64,000 bases of DNA from Nothopassalora personata (taxonomy: Eukaryota; Ascomycota; Dothideomycetes; Mycosphaerellales; Mycosphaerellaceae): positions 1,984,001 through 2,048,000 of the forward strand of contig CM066296.1 of assembly GCA_033816765.1 (NCBI GenBank). Reading direction: 5' to 3'. The notes beneath the pieces are model-generated. The model had not been told where the DNA came from, did no database searches, and was given only the letters and a program-made list of their open reading frames with translations. Position numbers and translations under genes: made by a program. Shown piece after piece: positions 50,692 to 63,300 of this stretch; position 1 is the stretch's first letter, and every line of letters starts with the position of its first letter.

Positions 50692-53600
50692 CTACGCTTT
50701 CCTAGTACTACCTCTACTTTATATTCCCCGTCCTTATTAGCGAGGGCTATAGTGCCTCCATCCTTCTCGCTACCCGCGTACGGCTCGAGGAGGGATATAT
50801 AGAATACATTATAAATTCCTAAGTTAGCTAGTAGTGCTAGGCGGTACGCCTACGAACCGATAGCGTCGACAATGCGGTACGGTCTAATAAACTTCGGACC
50901 TATCTTCTTCTTCGGTAATACTAACCTTAGGTTCTTCGTAGATAATAAGACTATATCGCCTACGCGATAGCTCTTAGCCTTATAAGTCTTATTATAGTAG
51001 CGAGTCTAATCGGCTACTACGATTTCCTAACGCTTCGTAAGCGTAGCGCGTATCTCTCGTATACGGTTAACTAAGTCTACCGCTACTAGTACCTCCCCTT
51101 CCCGGATCTCGCCTCGAGATCCTATAGGTGTTAGGGCAATCTTAGGTCTCTAACTATACGCTATCTCGAATAGGCTTATACGTAGCGTAGGGTAAACGCT
51201 ATTATTATATACGAATTTAGTAATAGCTAGCTACTTAGCCTACTCTATCTAGTTCTCGCTATAGTAATAACGAAGGTACTGTTCTAAGGTTTAGTTTACC
51301 CTCTTAGTCTAGCCGTTAGTCTAAGGGTAGAAAGCTATAGATAGCTTACGCTTTACCTACGCCTCGAAGTAGAAGTTACTCTAGAACTTACTCGTAAACA
51401 CTAACCCGCGGTTACTTACTATGCCCGCTAGTATACTATAATACCGTACGACTTCGTCTCGTAAGATCCTCGTAAGCTCCGCCGCTATATATATCTTAGT
51501 CGTAGGAATGTATAAGTTTATTTTAGAGTAGCGGTCGACGATTACTAGAATTGCATTATACACGCATTCTCCTCGCTTACTTAGCGGTAGGTCCGTAATA
51601 AAATCTATAGTAATTTCCTACTATAGACCGTCTAGCCTAGGTAGTAGCTATAGCTCGCCGTAGGGTCGATAGTACCTCGCCTTCGAGGTCTAATAAGCCC
51701 TATAGTTTCTTATATACTCCCTTACTTCCTTACTAAGTAATTCCTACTAGTAATAACGTCGTAGTAGCTCTTTAGTCTTTACCTTACTAAAGTGCCCTAC
51801 TAGTAGGTCGTTATAATATATATAGAGTAGCTATACTCTTACTATATAGTCTTCGGGTACTATAATCGCGTTCCCGCGATAGACTAACCCGTCTTTTATA
51901 TACTAGTCCTTAGCGTCCCCTTCGCTAGGCGCCTACGATAAGTATACGACGCACCTATCGTCTCTCCCCTACACGATTTCTATTAGTAGTATAAGTAGTT
52001 TACCTAGGCCGCCCTATATTATTATAGCGTATACTCTTACTAGTAGCGATCGGGTCCCCTACGGCTCGTAGGCTCCTACTACTATTATCGTCGCCTTATC
52101 CTACATCTTCTCGTAGGTAGTGGTTACGCGCCTTACTATAGGCTCGTCCTCTCTTAATAGGGATTCCTTCTAGAAAGATAGCTTACTTTATAGCGTAGGA
52201 AGTAAGTTCGACGTCTACTACGCTACGCGTACGTAGTTACTACGTTACGATAGCGCATCGGCTAAGTTACTCTTCCCTAACCTATGCTCTACTATAAAGT
52301 CGAAAGATTATAGAAACGTCGCCTATCGAGCTTACCTCCCGTTTAGCTACTTTACTATTATAAAACCCTATAGGTTCGTATAGTCGACTAGTACCTAAAC
52401 CGTATACGATACGCCTTCGAGGTACGGTCGCTAATACTTAAATGCCTCTACTACTACTAGTAGCTCTTAGTTATAGGTCTTATAATTACACTCGGTAGGT
52501 ATTATCTTACGAGAATAGAAGGTAATTAGATGCTACTTAGTCCTAAATAACTAAGAGATAATGCCTACAATCGTAAAACCTAAGGTATCCGTTTTAACCC
52601 TCGTACGTAATAAAGGATTGAAGTGCCTTAGGATAGGTGCTCCGAGGAACCTAGCTTTTAGCCGTTAGAACGCTTACTCCTCGTAAGCGGACTATATAAG
52701 AGGCCCTTACTTCTTACTATTCTTATATCCCTTTAGTAGGTCTATTAATAGCTTCGTAATCCTCGAGTACCCTTCGATAAAGCGCCTATAGAAGTTATAG
52801 AATCCTAGGAAGGATTAAACCTTATAAAAGCTCGTAGGCGTAGGCTATTCCTCGATTACGGCTACCCTACTCCTATCTATCCATACGCCTACGACACTTA
52901 CGATAAATCCTAGGAACTCGGTATTCTCCTAGAAGAAGCTATACTTCTTTAGGTTCGTAAATAGGGCGAACTTTCGTAGCCTCTCTAGTACCGTACGTAC
53001 GGCTCGTACGTGCTCCTTACGCGTTACGCTATAGATAAGGATATTATCTAGGTAGACTACGTAGATGTTATCTACTAACCTAGTAAGGGCCTTGTTAATA
53101 TACCCCTAAAAGGTAGCTAGTGCGTTATTTAACCTAAAAGATATAACTAAGTACTCGTAGTAACCGTATCGCGTGCGAAACGTAGTCTTTTACTCGTCTC
53201 CTCGCTTAATAGGAATACGGTAGTAGGCATCCTATAGGTCGATTATAGTAAAGAGCCTAGCGCCCTATAGCCTATCTAAGGTCTTACTAATTAGGGGCAG
53301 TAGGTACTGGTTCTTTACTATAATCTTATTTAGGCCTCTATAATCTATATAGAGCCTAAGAGTACTATTCTTCTTTAGTACGAATAGGATAGGCGTACCC
53401 GCCTCGCTTACGGATCGCCTAATCTACCCCGTCTCTATTACTTACGTAAGGTACTCCTTTAAGGCCTCTAGCTTAGTTAAGAACTAGTAGTATAGCGGCT
53501 TAAAAGGAGGTTTCTTTCCTTTAACGAGATTAATTGTATACTTAACCCCGTCGGGCATCTTACGCTTTACCTACTTATTAGGTACGTATATATCTCGGAA

Positions 53601-55316
53601 GTCTACAAATTCTTTAGGCTACGAGGGGCCCTCTCCTTCGGGTACTACTATAGTAATAACCCAAACACTTATCGTATAAACCTACTTTAAGCTCTCGAGA
53701 TCCTTAAGGAACTAGCGTGCGTTACGCTACTAAATCGTAGGCGTCTCTACACTATAGTACTACTAGTTATCCCTATTAGCCTTTACTATCCGATTACGAT
53801 GCCGCTAGGGTCTACCTAAAATAACTAACGGCCTATCTATAGGCGCTACATAGTAGATAGCGTCGCTTACGCGCTCTATTCCTATATTGTTAGCTACTCG
53901 TACGCGAACCGTATAGGCGCTATAGTAATATCCCTAGTCCTACGCGTACGACTCGAAATTTAGAAGCTTTGTACTACTAATAGGCTATATCTAGTGTCGG
54001 AGTATATACTCGTACGATACTAAGCTTAAATCTATACCGTTATCTAGAAGAAACGTAGCCTCGCGAAAGCCCTTACGCGTCTCGACGGCGCCTCGTAAGT
54101 AACGCGCTAGACTCGTATCGACTTACCTTAAGGGGTCTATATAGAAACTCGGACTTAGGAGCGACCCTTACCTAGTCCTCTACCTTTTCCCTATTTACCC
54201 TTCTTAGTTAAAGCCTCGATAGTTTCTAACCTACGAACCGCTTACGCGTTACGGTCTTTCTATAGGTGTCTATTTCGGCACTCCATCTTATAGTAACCCT
54301 TCCTACCGTAGCCGTAGTACTCTACTTTCGACTTCTAGCTAGCTAAAGACGAGCTACCGGCGTCTCGCTACTAACTCGTACCCGAGGCGCCCGGTGCTTA
54401 ACTCTACTTCTATTACTTTAGGCGATCGGCCCGCTTATGTACGCCCTTAGCTTTACGCTTACGACGTACATACTACCCGCGGTCGTGCCCTCCGCTACTA
54501 CCTCGGCGCTCGGTACTTTCGATACGCGAGGCTAGGACTACTAGGTCTTCTCTAGTCGTAGGGATATTATAGTAGCTAACGATAGCGGACCGTAAGCGAG
54601 GCGTAAGCTTCGCTAGTAGGTGCCGTATATATTACGCTTCCGAGTAGTCCCCTAACTAGTCCTCTATAACATCTAGCTTAGTCGCGAACTGTCGCGCTAT
54701 CTAGTTATCCTTCTATCTCGCAACCTCGTACTCTAATATAACGTTAAGTACGCAATTTATAGGATCGACGTATACGTCTCGGTAGAACTCCTTAAAGTCC
54801 TAGTATATATACCCTATAAGGTTAACGGCGCTATAGTTAGTATACTATCGCTCGCTTACCTCTCCGCTAAGGTACATAACCCTATATAGGACCTTTAATT
54901 CGTCTATCGCGTATATAGTACCTAAGAGGGCGAAGATAAGTAAGAGCTCCCGAAGGAATACCCTTACCTTCCTTATCGAATCCCCTCTAAAAGGCGTCAG
55001 CTCTTTTAGACGCGGTCGCGTCGTATACGCTACGGCCGCGCCTCGTACTATAATATTATCGTTAGTAGTTATAGAGATAGAGGTAGGGGTTATAGTAGGG
55101 AGGTAATCTTCTCTCCTCCCTCCTATACGCTCTAGAGGCGGTACGCTTATAGCGCGTAAGATCTCTAGCCGCTCGATCTCCCGCTATATCTCTTACTCTT
55201 TAATCTTAGCCCGTAAGGCCTCTCTTCTCGTAACTAAGGCTACACGACGCGCCTACTACTATACTCTAGGGCTTAGGGGCGGCGTAGGCGACTCGCCGTC
55301 GTATATATTAAGGGAT
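50692..55316 (-). pseudogene. A1 gag-pol remnant
   Basis: Minus strand from 55316: gag (TPFRGDSIRKVRVFLREL near 54990), a zinc knuckle at 54268-54320 with Cys and His turned to Tyr, then RT, where the catalytic YLDD has become YLDN at 53043-53054 by one TG-to-TA change. RNase H follows near 52500. Integrase near 51381-51563 has ILVIVDRYSKINLYIPTTK and GIVSNRGLVFTSKF (catalytic Asp turned to Asn), then a YHPQTDGQT-like motif near 51300-51345. It ends inside the chromodomain at the B2 insertion. Many TAG codons make it inactive. Confidence 0.8.
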
Positions 55317-55690
55317 GTCGTAATGTATAGTACGCCTACGACCTACTAGTCGTAGATGAACTAATTCTTGCCTTTTATTTAAGACGTATCGCGCGTCGTA
55401 AGGTGTACGTATACGGGTTACGTGCGGCTTAGTAGCCGGTCGCGACCGTATGTTATATATAAGGCTATATATAAGGGTTAGCTACTAGGCTGCGCCTTAT
55501 AATTGCCTCCCCTCCCGTACGAGCTATCCTTAGCTCGCTAGTTACTACGTAGAGGTTCCTACGTACTTCTAGAACTATAGTTACTATACGGCCTATATAC
55601 GGGTTACGTACGTGTCGTTATATAGGTATAGGTAAGTAAGGTTTAGTTACTATACCGACGTAGCTAGTTAGGGGCATAAAACTCTAGCCT
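55317..55690 (-). repeat. LTR shared by tandem A1 and A2
   Basis: Starts TGTCGTAATGTATAGTACGCC, like the A1 LTR at 15016. A1 gag starts directly on its left, and the 3' end of A2 on its right, with only one LTR between them. The right edge is approximate. Confidence 0.6.
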
Positions 55691-55802
55691 AACCTAGCCC
55701 TATTCTCCTAGTACGTTCCCTAGCGTACTACCTCCGTTATACTACTACTACGCACCCGTACCGTACCCTTACCGTAAGCGCCTCGCTAGCATTATTATTA
55801 TT

Positions 55803-56790
55803 ATGTCTAACGGGCCCTCCTCGCCTCCGTCCTCTAGCCGCTCCGCCTCCTCCCGTAGCATTAGTAGCGACAGTACTACTAGTACCTTAGAAGACGAGCG
55901 CCGCTAGGCGGCTCTAGTGCGCGACATACCTAGAACGCCTAGTGGTCGTAAGCGACTAGTATCCCCCTCGTAGCTACTAACGCCCTCGCCCGCTACTAAG
56001 CTCTCGTAGAGGATTAATATATATATACGGTACCTCCTATACTTCGTTAAGGGTAAGTCTCTACGCGCGCCGCCTACGATTCGTATACTAACTACTTACT
56101 AGACAAAGCCGATAACTATAATAGTATTACTACCGGCGAGCTCCTAAAGAATTACGGCCGCTATAGGCGTAATAGACATAAGTGCGAGCCTAATACTAGC
56201 TACGCTATCGCCTCGCTAGTAAGCCGCCTACGCGCCGCGCGCTCCTAGCGCGACTTCCTTACGGCTATAATAGGCTAGGCGCCTATAGACCTCTAGTAGT
56301 AGGAGCTAGTAGAGCAGATCCGCCTATATACCTAGCTAGGTAACGACATTACGGAGGTAAGTCGCTACTTCGCTCCTGCGAGTCGACTACTACTCGCGGG
56401 GGGGGGCTCTAGTACGTCTCCTATGCTTCGGCTAACCCTTTCTATAGGCCATTAGGTAGTTTAATGCCTATAAGCATAAGTATACCGGGGAGACCCGTAT
56501 GCGTGCCCCCGCCGCCGCTACTACTGCCGCCGCCCCCGCCGCCGTAGCCCTCGCGCTCTAGTAGGAGTAGAACCGCGCCCTTAATAGGCTATTCGAACTC
56601 GGCCGCGCCGTAAGTCGTATATTCCTCGTATACGTATACCCTACTAACCGTAGTCCTAGTTCCTATAGGCGTAGAACATTAATACTACCGCCGCCGACTA
56701 GGCATTCCTACCTAAGTTACTACGCGACGACGACAACTAAGGCGCTCGCCTTACACGCTGCTCGCGGGCTCCTCGCCTACTACTACTCTA
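55803..56790 (+). pseudogene. A2 accessory frame antisense to pol, up to about 330 residues
   Basis: The ATG at 55803 opens MSNGPSSPPSSSRSASSRS, a Ser-rich start. It runs on with only TAG/TAA stops explained by RIP, through NSITTGELLKNYGRYRRNR, ASLVSRLRAARS, LVEQIRLYT, GNDITEV and FELGRAVSRIFLVYVY. One frame change is needed near 56500. The A1 copy supports the frame. It lies between the chromodomain and the 3' LTR, on the strand opposite to gag-pol. No known domain is seen, although the Trp/Arg-rich middle could be helical. Confidence 0.55.
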
Positions 56791-56879
56791 TGTAGCCCCT
56801 AGTAGGCGCGCTACTCTTTAGCTTTTATTTTATTTATAGTTAAGAAAAGTTTTATTTATACTCTAGTACTCCTATACTA

Positions 56880-59031
56880 GTCTTATTTGCTTCTCCTTAA
56901 CGCCTTATAGTCGGCTACTATACGATCCGCATTCGCGAGGCCCTCCGCCGGTTTCTAGCTATTATACTCCTCTAGCTAGTCCTTCTACTAGACTAGATAC
57001 TGCAGCTTACCCTTACGCTTACGCCTATCTAGTACTACCTCTACCTTATACTCTCCGTCCTTATTAGCTAGAGAGGGTACGGGTCTATCCTTATCGCTAC
57101 CGATATACGGCTCGAGGAGAGAGATATAGAAGACGTTATAGAGCCTTAAGTCGGCTAGTAGCGCTAGGCGGTACGCCTACGAACCGATAGCGTCCGTAAT
57201 ACGGTATAGGCCGATAAACTTCGGACCTATCTTCTTCTTTAGTACTACTAACTTAAGGTTCTTCGTTAATAATAGGACTAAGTTACCTACGCGGTAGGTC
57301 TTAGCTTAGTAGGTCTTATTATAGTAGCAAGCCTAGCTTTCTACTATAGCCTTCTATCGCTCCTTAAGTGTAGCGCGTAGTTTTCGTATACGACTCGTAG
57401 CTATTACCGCTACTAGTACTTCCCCCCCCTAGGTCTCGTCTCGAGATCTAGTTAGTATAGGGGTAATCTTAGGTCGCTAACCGTACGCTATCTCGAACGG
57501 ACTTATCCGTAGTATTAGGTAGATACTATTGTTAGCTACGAATTTAGTAACTGTAAGCTACTTAGCCTACTTAGTTTAATTGTTACTATAGTAATAACGA
57601 AGATATTATTCGAGGGTTTAGTTTACCCTCTTAGTTTAGCCGTTAGTCTAAGGGTAAAAGGCCGTAGATAGCTTACGCTTTACACGCGCCTTAAAGTAGA
57701 AGTTACTCTAAAACTAACTAGTAAAGACCGGACCTTGGTCGCTTACTATGCCTAACGGGTACTATAGTATCGTACGACTTCGTCTCGTAGAAGCCTCGTA
57801 AGCTCCACGGCTATATAAGTCTTCGTCGTCGGGATGTATAAGCTCATTTTTAAGTAGCGATCGACTATTACTAGGATCGTATTATACATGCAACCGGCTC
57901 GCGTACTTAGAGGTAGGTCCGTAATAAAATCTATAGTAATTTCCTACTACGGCCGCTCCGGTCTAGGAAGCGGTTATAGCCTACTATAGGGTCGATAGCG
58001 TTTAGCCTTCGAACCCTAGTAGGTTCTATAGGCTTAGACGTATTACTTTACGTCCGTACTAAGTGAGTCCTACTAATAATTACGTCGTAATAGCTCTTTA
58101 GTCTTAGTCCTTCTAAAGTGACCCGCGAGGACGTCGTCGTAGTGTATACGAGTTAGATACGACCTAATTGCGTAATCCCTAGGTACTACGATCGCGTCTC
58201 CGTAGTATATATGGTTATCCTTTACATACTATCCCTTAGCGTCCCTCGCGCTTAGCGCCTACGCTAAGCATACGACATACTAGTCGTCTTACTACTACGC
58301 GATCTTTATTAAGAGTAGGATTAACTTACCCGTCGAGCTATAAGCTTAACCCTATATTACTATAGCGCACACTACTACTAGTAACGACGGCTTATCTTAA
58401 TAGGGAAGGTTACCTCTCCGTACTACTATTACCGCGCCTATGTCGCCCTATATTGCCTCGTAGGTAGTAAGCGCGCGCTTTACCGTCGGCTCGCTTATCC
58501 CTTCTAGAGACTCCTTCTAGAAAGACAGCTTACTTTATAAGGTAGGTAGTAAGTTCGAAGTTTGTTACGTTATAGCTACGTAGTTACTACGTCTCGAAGG
58601 CGCGTCGGCTAGGTTAGTCTTACCCGGCCGATGCTCTACTATAAAATTAAAAGACTATAGGAACGTAGCCTATCGAGCTTACCGCCCATTTAGCTACTTT
58701 ACTATTATAAAGCCCTATAGGTTAGCGTAGTCGACTAGTACTCGTACCGTATACGTAGCGCCCTCTAAGTATAGCCTCTAATGCTTGAAAGCCTTAACTA
58801 CTATAAGTAGCTCCTAATCGTACGTCTCGTAGTTATACTCGGCTAGTATTATCTTACGTGAATAGAACGCGATAAGATGCTACTTAGTACTAAATAATTA
58901 GGATATAATACCTACGATCGCGAAACCTAACGCGTCGGTTTCGACTCGCGTACGTAGCGTAGGATCGAAGTGCCTAAGTATTAGTACACCTAAGAATCCG
59001 GCCTTAAGCTATCGAAACGCCTACTCTTCGC
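56880..59031 (-). pseudogene. A2 pol remnant (chromodomain, integrase, RNase H part)
   Basis: The chromodomain at about 56880-57030 reads RKRKGKLQYLV, then KDW and EEYNSW (Trp codons TAG) and LANADRIVADYKAL. Integrase matches A1 near 57560-57960. The frame is truncated by E within the RT/RNase H region. RIP stops are frequent. Confidence 0.75.
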
Positions 59032-59495
59032 TGTTATTGTCTCGTTCTAGGGCTAGTCTTAAAAGAGAGATAAGTTAAGTCACGTGGCGGTATTCTTTAG
59101 AGAGGCTAAAGTAAGCTAAGCGAAGATAAATGATAGGAATAAGAGTTATATTCCAATTAGTGAGATAGTAACATAAGTTGAACGTATTAGAACTATAAGG
59201 GTTTCTAGCGTTCCTAAATATAAAGGAGGCTCGTATGCTATCCGGTATTAGGCGTCCGTCTATCTACTCGACCGGTCGCCTAGTCGTGTAGTCGTGTACG
59301 TCTATACGCTACTTCTACGGTCGTGTTCGACTATGTACTAAGCGCGCGGTCGTGCACGTAACCCGGACGTAGGGTCCCTTTCTCTTCCTAGCGATTAGTT
59401 CTTATCTTCTAATTCTTCCTCCCTATGCTACGTCCTATACCGTCCTTTATCCGAACCGTAATACTATCCCCCTTCCTACTAAAACTCGTCCTCGA
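59032..59495 (-). repeat. 3' LTR of E (right edge approximate)
   Basis: Starts TGTTATTG. The right edge is placed before the pyrimidine run GTTTTCTTTCTTCTCC at about 59498-59513, which is polypurine on the element strand. The partner LTR is outside the window, so the length is unverified. Confidence 0.45.
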
Positions 59496-59607
59496 GTTTT
59501 CTTTCTTCTCCTATAAGTTCCTATCTTTTATTATAAGCGGCGAGTAGCTAATACGTTAGGAGCGCCGCGAACGTTAAGTACTAGGCATCGAAGCCGAGGG
59601 CCGCGAG

Positions 59608-60132
59608 ATGCTATCCCTATGTTCTAGTTGCCGAAAGGCTAGAGTACCTAAAGGAAAGAAGAGTCCTCGTTGCGTAGTAGATGTACGCTTTAGGTGTTGT
59701 TTAGAGTGCGTTCGTAAGGGTATTAAGTATAACGTAACTATTACGTAGACTAAGTAGGAGCGGCTTCGCAACTAGCGTCGAAAGCTAAAGCGAGAGCTTA
59801 ATAAGGCTAAAGAGAAGGTAATAGAGGCGATATTAAAGGTGTATCGTCTTAGGAAATAGCTACGCGTTACTAAGGATAGGGAGGAAAAGGCGATAGCGAA
59901 GGATTTCGAGGATCTTCGCAGTTTACCGAGCGTAGGTGTCGATACCCTTTCCGCGCCTTCGTCCTATCTTCTCGTTCCTAAAGGTAGCCCCGAAGAGCTA
60001 GAGGGGGTTTTCTAGATGTCGATTCCTTCCTAGGAGGACCTTTCGATAATTCCGGATAATGCCCTCTAGTTATATCCGACCCTTAAGGAAGCCGTAGTAG
60101 CTTCTTCGAGCGCTAGTCCCTCTAGTGGATAG
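59608..60132 (+). pseudogene. Antisense Cys-rich coiled-coil protein of E
   Basis: From the ATG at 59608: MLSLCSSCRKARVPKGKK, then RCCLECVRKGIKYNV, giving CxxC, a lone Cys, CCxxC and a Tyr where a Cys or His probably stood. A Lys/Glu/Arg-rich helix of about 60 residues follows (RKLKRELNKAKEKVIEA), then a Ser/Pro-rich acidic tail to a TAG at 60130. Internal stops are all TAG. The same architecture is in D. Such CxxC plus coiled-coil proteins recur in fungal genomes near transposons; the function is unknown. Confidence 0.65.
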
Positions 60133-60191
60133 GTATTAGTTTCTTATAGGAGATATGTTTATGTAAGTTCTCCGTTTCCCTTATTAAACCT

Positions 60192-60265
60192 AGTTATGTA
60201 GCTTAGTAGTAGAGCGTAAGCTATCTACACTCTTAAGGTCGTAGGTTCGATTCCTACTCTAGCTA
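60192..60265 (+). tRNA. tRNA-like sequence, probably a decayed tRNA or SINE head
   Basis: A perfect T arm (GTAGG, loop TTCGATT, CCTAC) contains an intact B box, and a D arm GCTT/GAGC with loop AGTAGTA contains an A-box-like sequence. The acceptor (AGTTATG with TCTAGCT) pairs at six of seven positions counting two G-U pairs; the rest is one U-C mismatch. The anticodon arm is poor: TAAGC with TCTTA (four pairs) around a 9-nt loop, so no anticodon is assigned. The length is 74 nt. It is probably a pseudo-tRNA inside element E. Confidence 0.5.
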
Positions 60266-60349
60266 TTTTCTAGTAGATTAGTCTCTAGCGCGGGGGTTAG
60301 TCTACTAGACCGTTTTTTATACTCCTAGAGCCTTTACTAATAGTTTCGT

Positions 60350-63300
60350 AGGTTCCTTTCTAGTTCCTAGGTATTTTCTAATTCGTCGTATTCTTTCCAC
60401 TTAATAAGGTATCGCTAACCTTTCTTATCTAGGATTTTTTCGACTTTAAATTCGTTTTCTACTTCCGGCTCGAAATGGAAGCTCTCCTAGTAAGGTGTTT
60501 CGGCGTCCGCTAGTTCTAGCTTAGAGATGTGGAAGACTAGGTAGATTTTAGCGTCGGGTAGTAGTCGTAGGTGGTAGTTAACTAGTCCTATAACTTTGTC
60601 GATAAAAAATGGTCCGACCTTAATGTAATCTAGTTTCTTAGTCTATCTTCTTATTCTTAAGTTTTTTATTAGGAGATAGACCTTATCCCCCTTTTTTAGT
60701 AGAGGTGCTATTTTTCTCGTGTCCTACCGTTGTCGAGACAGTTTTTATTATGTATCTTCGATCGCCTTACGTGTTTCTTTATGCACTTCCTTAAGAGTAT
60801 CCGTCGTTACGATTGCTCTTTCGGCTTATAGGTGAGATCTAGGTATTCTAAATAGGTTAGGATCTTTACTAAAGTTCGCATAAAATGGTGTCGTTAAAGT
60901 TGTCTCCGATTTGTAGTTATTTAGTGCAATCTGCGCTATTGGTAGTAATGAAACCTAGTTGTCTTATGCATAATTAATGTAGTGTCGTAGGTATTATTCT
61001 AGCGTTTAATTCATCCTTTTGGTTTATCCGTCTATTTCCGGATAATATGCTATTAATAGCTTATGTTTAATTCCGATCGTTCCTATAAGCGTCTTCTAGT
61101 AATTTAATGTAAATAGCTTATCTCTATCCGTTATAAACGTTTAAGGGAATCCGTAGTATCGGATAAGTCTATCTAGTACGAGGTATCCGAGCTACTCTAC
61201 ATTGTACGTTTCCGATGTAGGAATAAAGTGTACGTATTTCGTAAGTCTATTAACTATAACTAGTATTATGTCGTATAGTTGTTTCGTAACTTAATCTCTT
61301 AACGGTAGGAGTTTCGTAATAAAGTCTATTATAACTTCGTCCTATGGTTTCGTCGGTAGTGTCCTAAACTATAGGTGACCGTATTTTATATGTCTCGTAG
61401 CCTTGTTTCGTTAGTAGTGTACGTATTGTCTAATGTAGCGTAACACCTTAAGTCTTATCTATAGGAATAAGAAACTACGTTATATTAGGTCTATTGTTTT
61501 TGAAGTTCTAGGGTGTCTATAAGTTAGTCCGTCGTAATGTTATCGTATGTATTCTTCTTCTCGATCCTTAGGTACTTAGTATTTCCCTTACGATATAGGG
61601 AATTGTTCGTCCCTATCGCCTAATATCCGTACGATGTTATTAAATTCTCTTGTGTTAGCACTAAGACTTCCGTCGGGGTTTGTCTTTAATATTTTATATT
61701 GCACTAGTTCCTTTCCTTCTATATAGTCGCTTCTTTGGCTTAGCGCGTCGGCGCGACTATTCTCTCGTCCTAGAGTATATTTAATTTCGAACTTATACTG
61801 TCCTAGTAGCTCCGACTAGCGGGCTTGCCTTCGGGTAAGTTCCTTCGTCGTTATGAAGTACGTAAGATTCTTATAGTTAGAAAGAATCGTTAACTTCGGT
61901 AAACCCTCGATATATACTCTCTAATGTTGCATAGCAGTAACAATGGCTAGAAGCTCTTTATTATAGATGTCGTAGTTCTGTTCCGCTATAGTCATTTTCC
62001 GGGAGTAATAGGCTACTAGGTGTCTCTACCCGTCGTATGTCTATGTTAGACACGCGCCTATTGCTATATTAGACGCATCGGTCTCGATGTAGACTTCCTT
62101 ACTACTATCGAATAGTCGAAGCGTAGGGGCTAAAGCGTATTGTTCCTTAAGTTTCTTAAACGCTTTAATCTATTCCTTTCCCTATTTCTAAGTAACGTCT
62201 TTTCTCGTAAGCATCGTTATTAGTACTGCTGTCTTTACGTAGTCCTTAATGAATTTCCGGTTATAGTTCGCTAGTCTAAGGAATGATTATACGTCCTTAA
62301 CTATCTTTAGTTCTAGCTATTCTCTAATTAACTGTGTCTTCTTAGGGTCGATCGTTATCCCTATAGTGCTAATAATAAAGCCTAAGAATTTAACTTCTTT
62401 CTTATGGAATTCGTATTTCTCGGGTGCTGTCTTAAATCCTAACTGCGTAAGTCGTTCGAAGACGTCCTAGACTTGTTTTATATACTCCTATAGGGATCCT
62501 TTTGTATAGACTAGTATGTCGTCTATGTAGGCAATAACGTATACGTTGAGTAGGTCTCTAAGTGTTTCGTTAACAAGGTCCTAGTAGGATACGGGTGCGT
62601 TAGTTAATCCTATTAGCATAACTAAGAATTCGTAGAGTCCGTATCTTATTCTAAAAGCGGTTTTCTATTCTTCTCCTTCTACTATCCGTATAGCGTAGAA
62701 GGCATCTCGTAGGTTAATCTTCGTGTACTAGTCCGATCCGGTTAATCTATCTTATGCTTCTTCGATGTTAGGTAGCGGGTATCGGTTCTTAATCGTGATC
62801 TCGTTTAACTTCCTATAGTCTTGTACGAGTCGTAACTTCCCGTTTGCTTTTAGAACGAACATACATAGATTTCCTATACTCGAGGTAGATCTTCTTATCT
62901 ATCCTTTAGCTAGCTTCTCCTTTAGCTATTCTCGTAGGGTCTGTAGCTCTTTCTTAGACATTTAATATAGGGGTCCCTATAGAGGCTCTTTCCCTAGCTA
63001 AATGTTAATCTTATAATCCTATAGGCGGTACTTAGGTAAGGCGGTTTTGCCTCTCTCCTCTTTAAAGAGTCGCAACCACTTACGATACTCCTTAGGAATA
63101 CTTAACTCTAAGATGTTAGTATTCTTCGATAGTGCGTTACTTCTATTACTTCTAGTAACTTCGTAACCCGGCGGCCCTACGCTAGTGTCTATCCCGGTCG
63201 AAGGTAGTTCTTCTATCCTTCTATTCGGCGTAAGCTATATCTCGTTTAGCTATTTCCTTACCTTATCTACTAGTAAACGCTACTACTACGTAGGCTAAAT

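Larger units (their letters stand above)
15016..55690 (-). mobile_element. Element A1: RIP-killed chromovirus (Ty3/Gypsy), split by B1 and B2
   Basis: Three A1 segments (15016-16264, 38091-38837, 50692-55690) join into one element when B1 and B2 are removed. The uninterrupted A2 copy at 55317-59031 shows the same order. Retroviral genes run on the minus strand: gag near 55.3-54.2 kb, RT about 53.0 kb, integrase about 51.4 kb, and a chromodomain cut by B2 at 38837/50692. An accessory frame on the opposite strand lies between pol and the left LTR. LTR-like ends at 15016 and 55317 both start TGTCGTAATGTATAG. RIP has made many stops, mostly TAG. Confidence 0.8.
55317..59031 (-). mobile_element. 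Element A2: second tandem A copy, cut by E
   Basis: After the shared LTR the plus strand carries the accessory antisense frame. Then come, on the minus strand, the chromodomain, integrase and part of RNase H, colinear with A1 but diverged. At 59031/59032 the A sequence stops and element E begins; the A1 equivalent continues near 52680. The rest of A2 is beyond E and outside the window. Confidence 0.75.
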
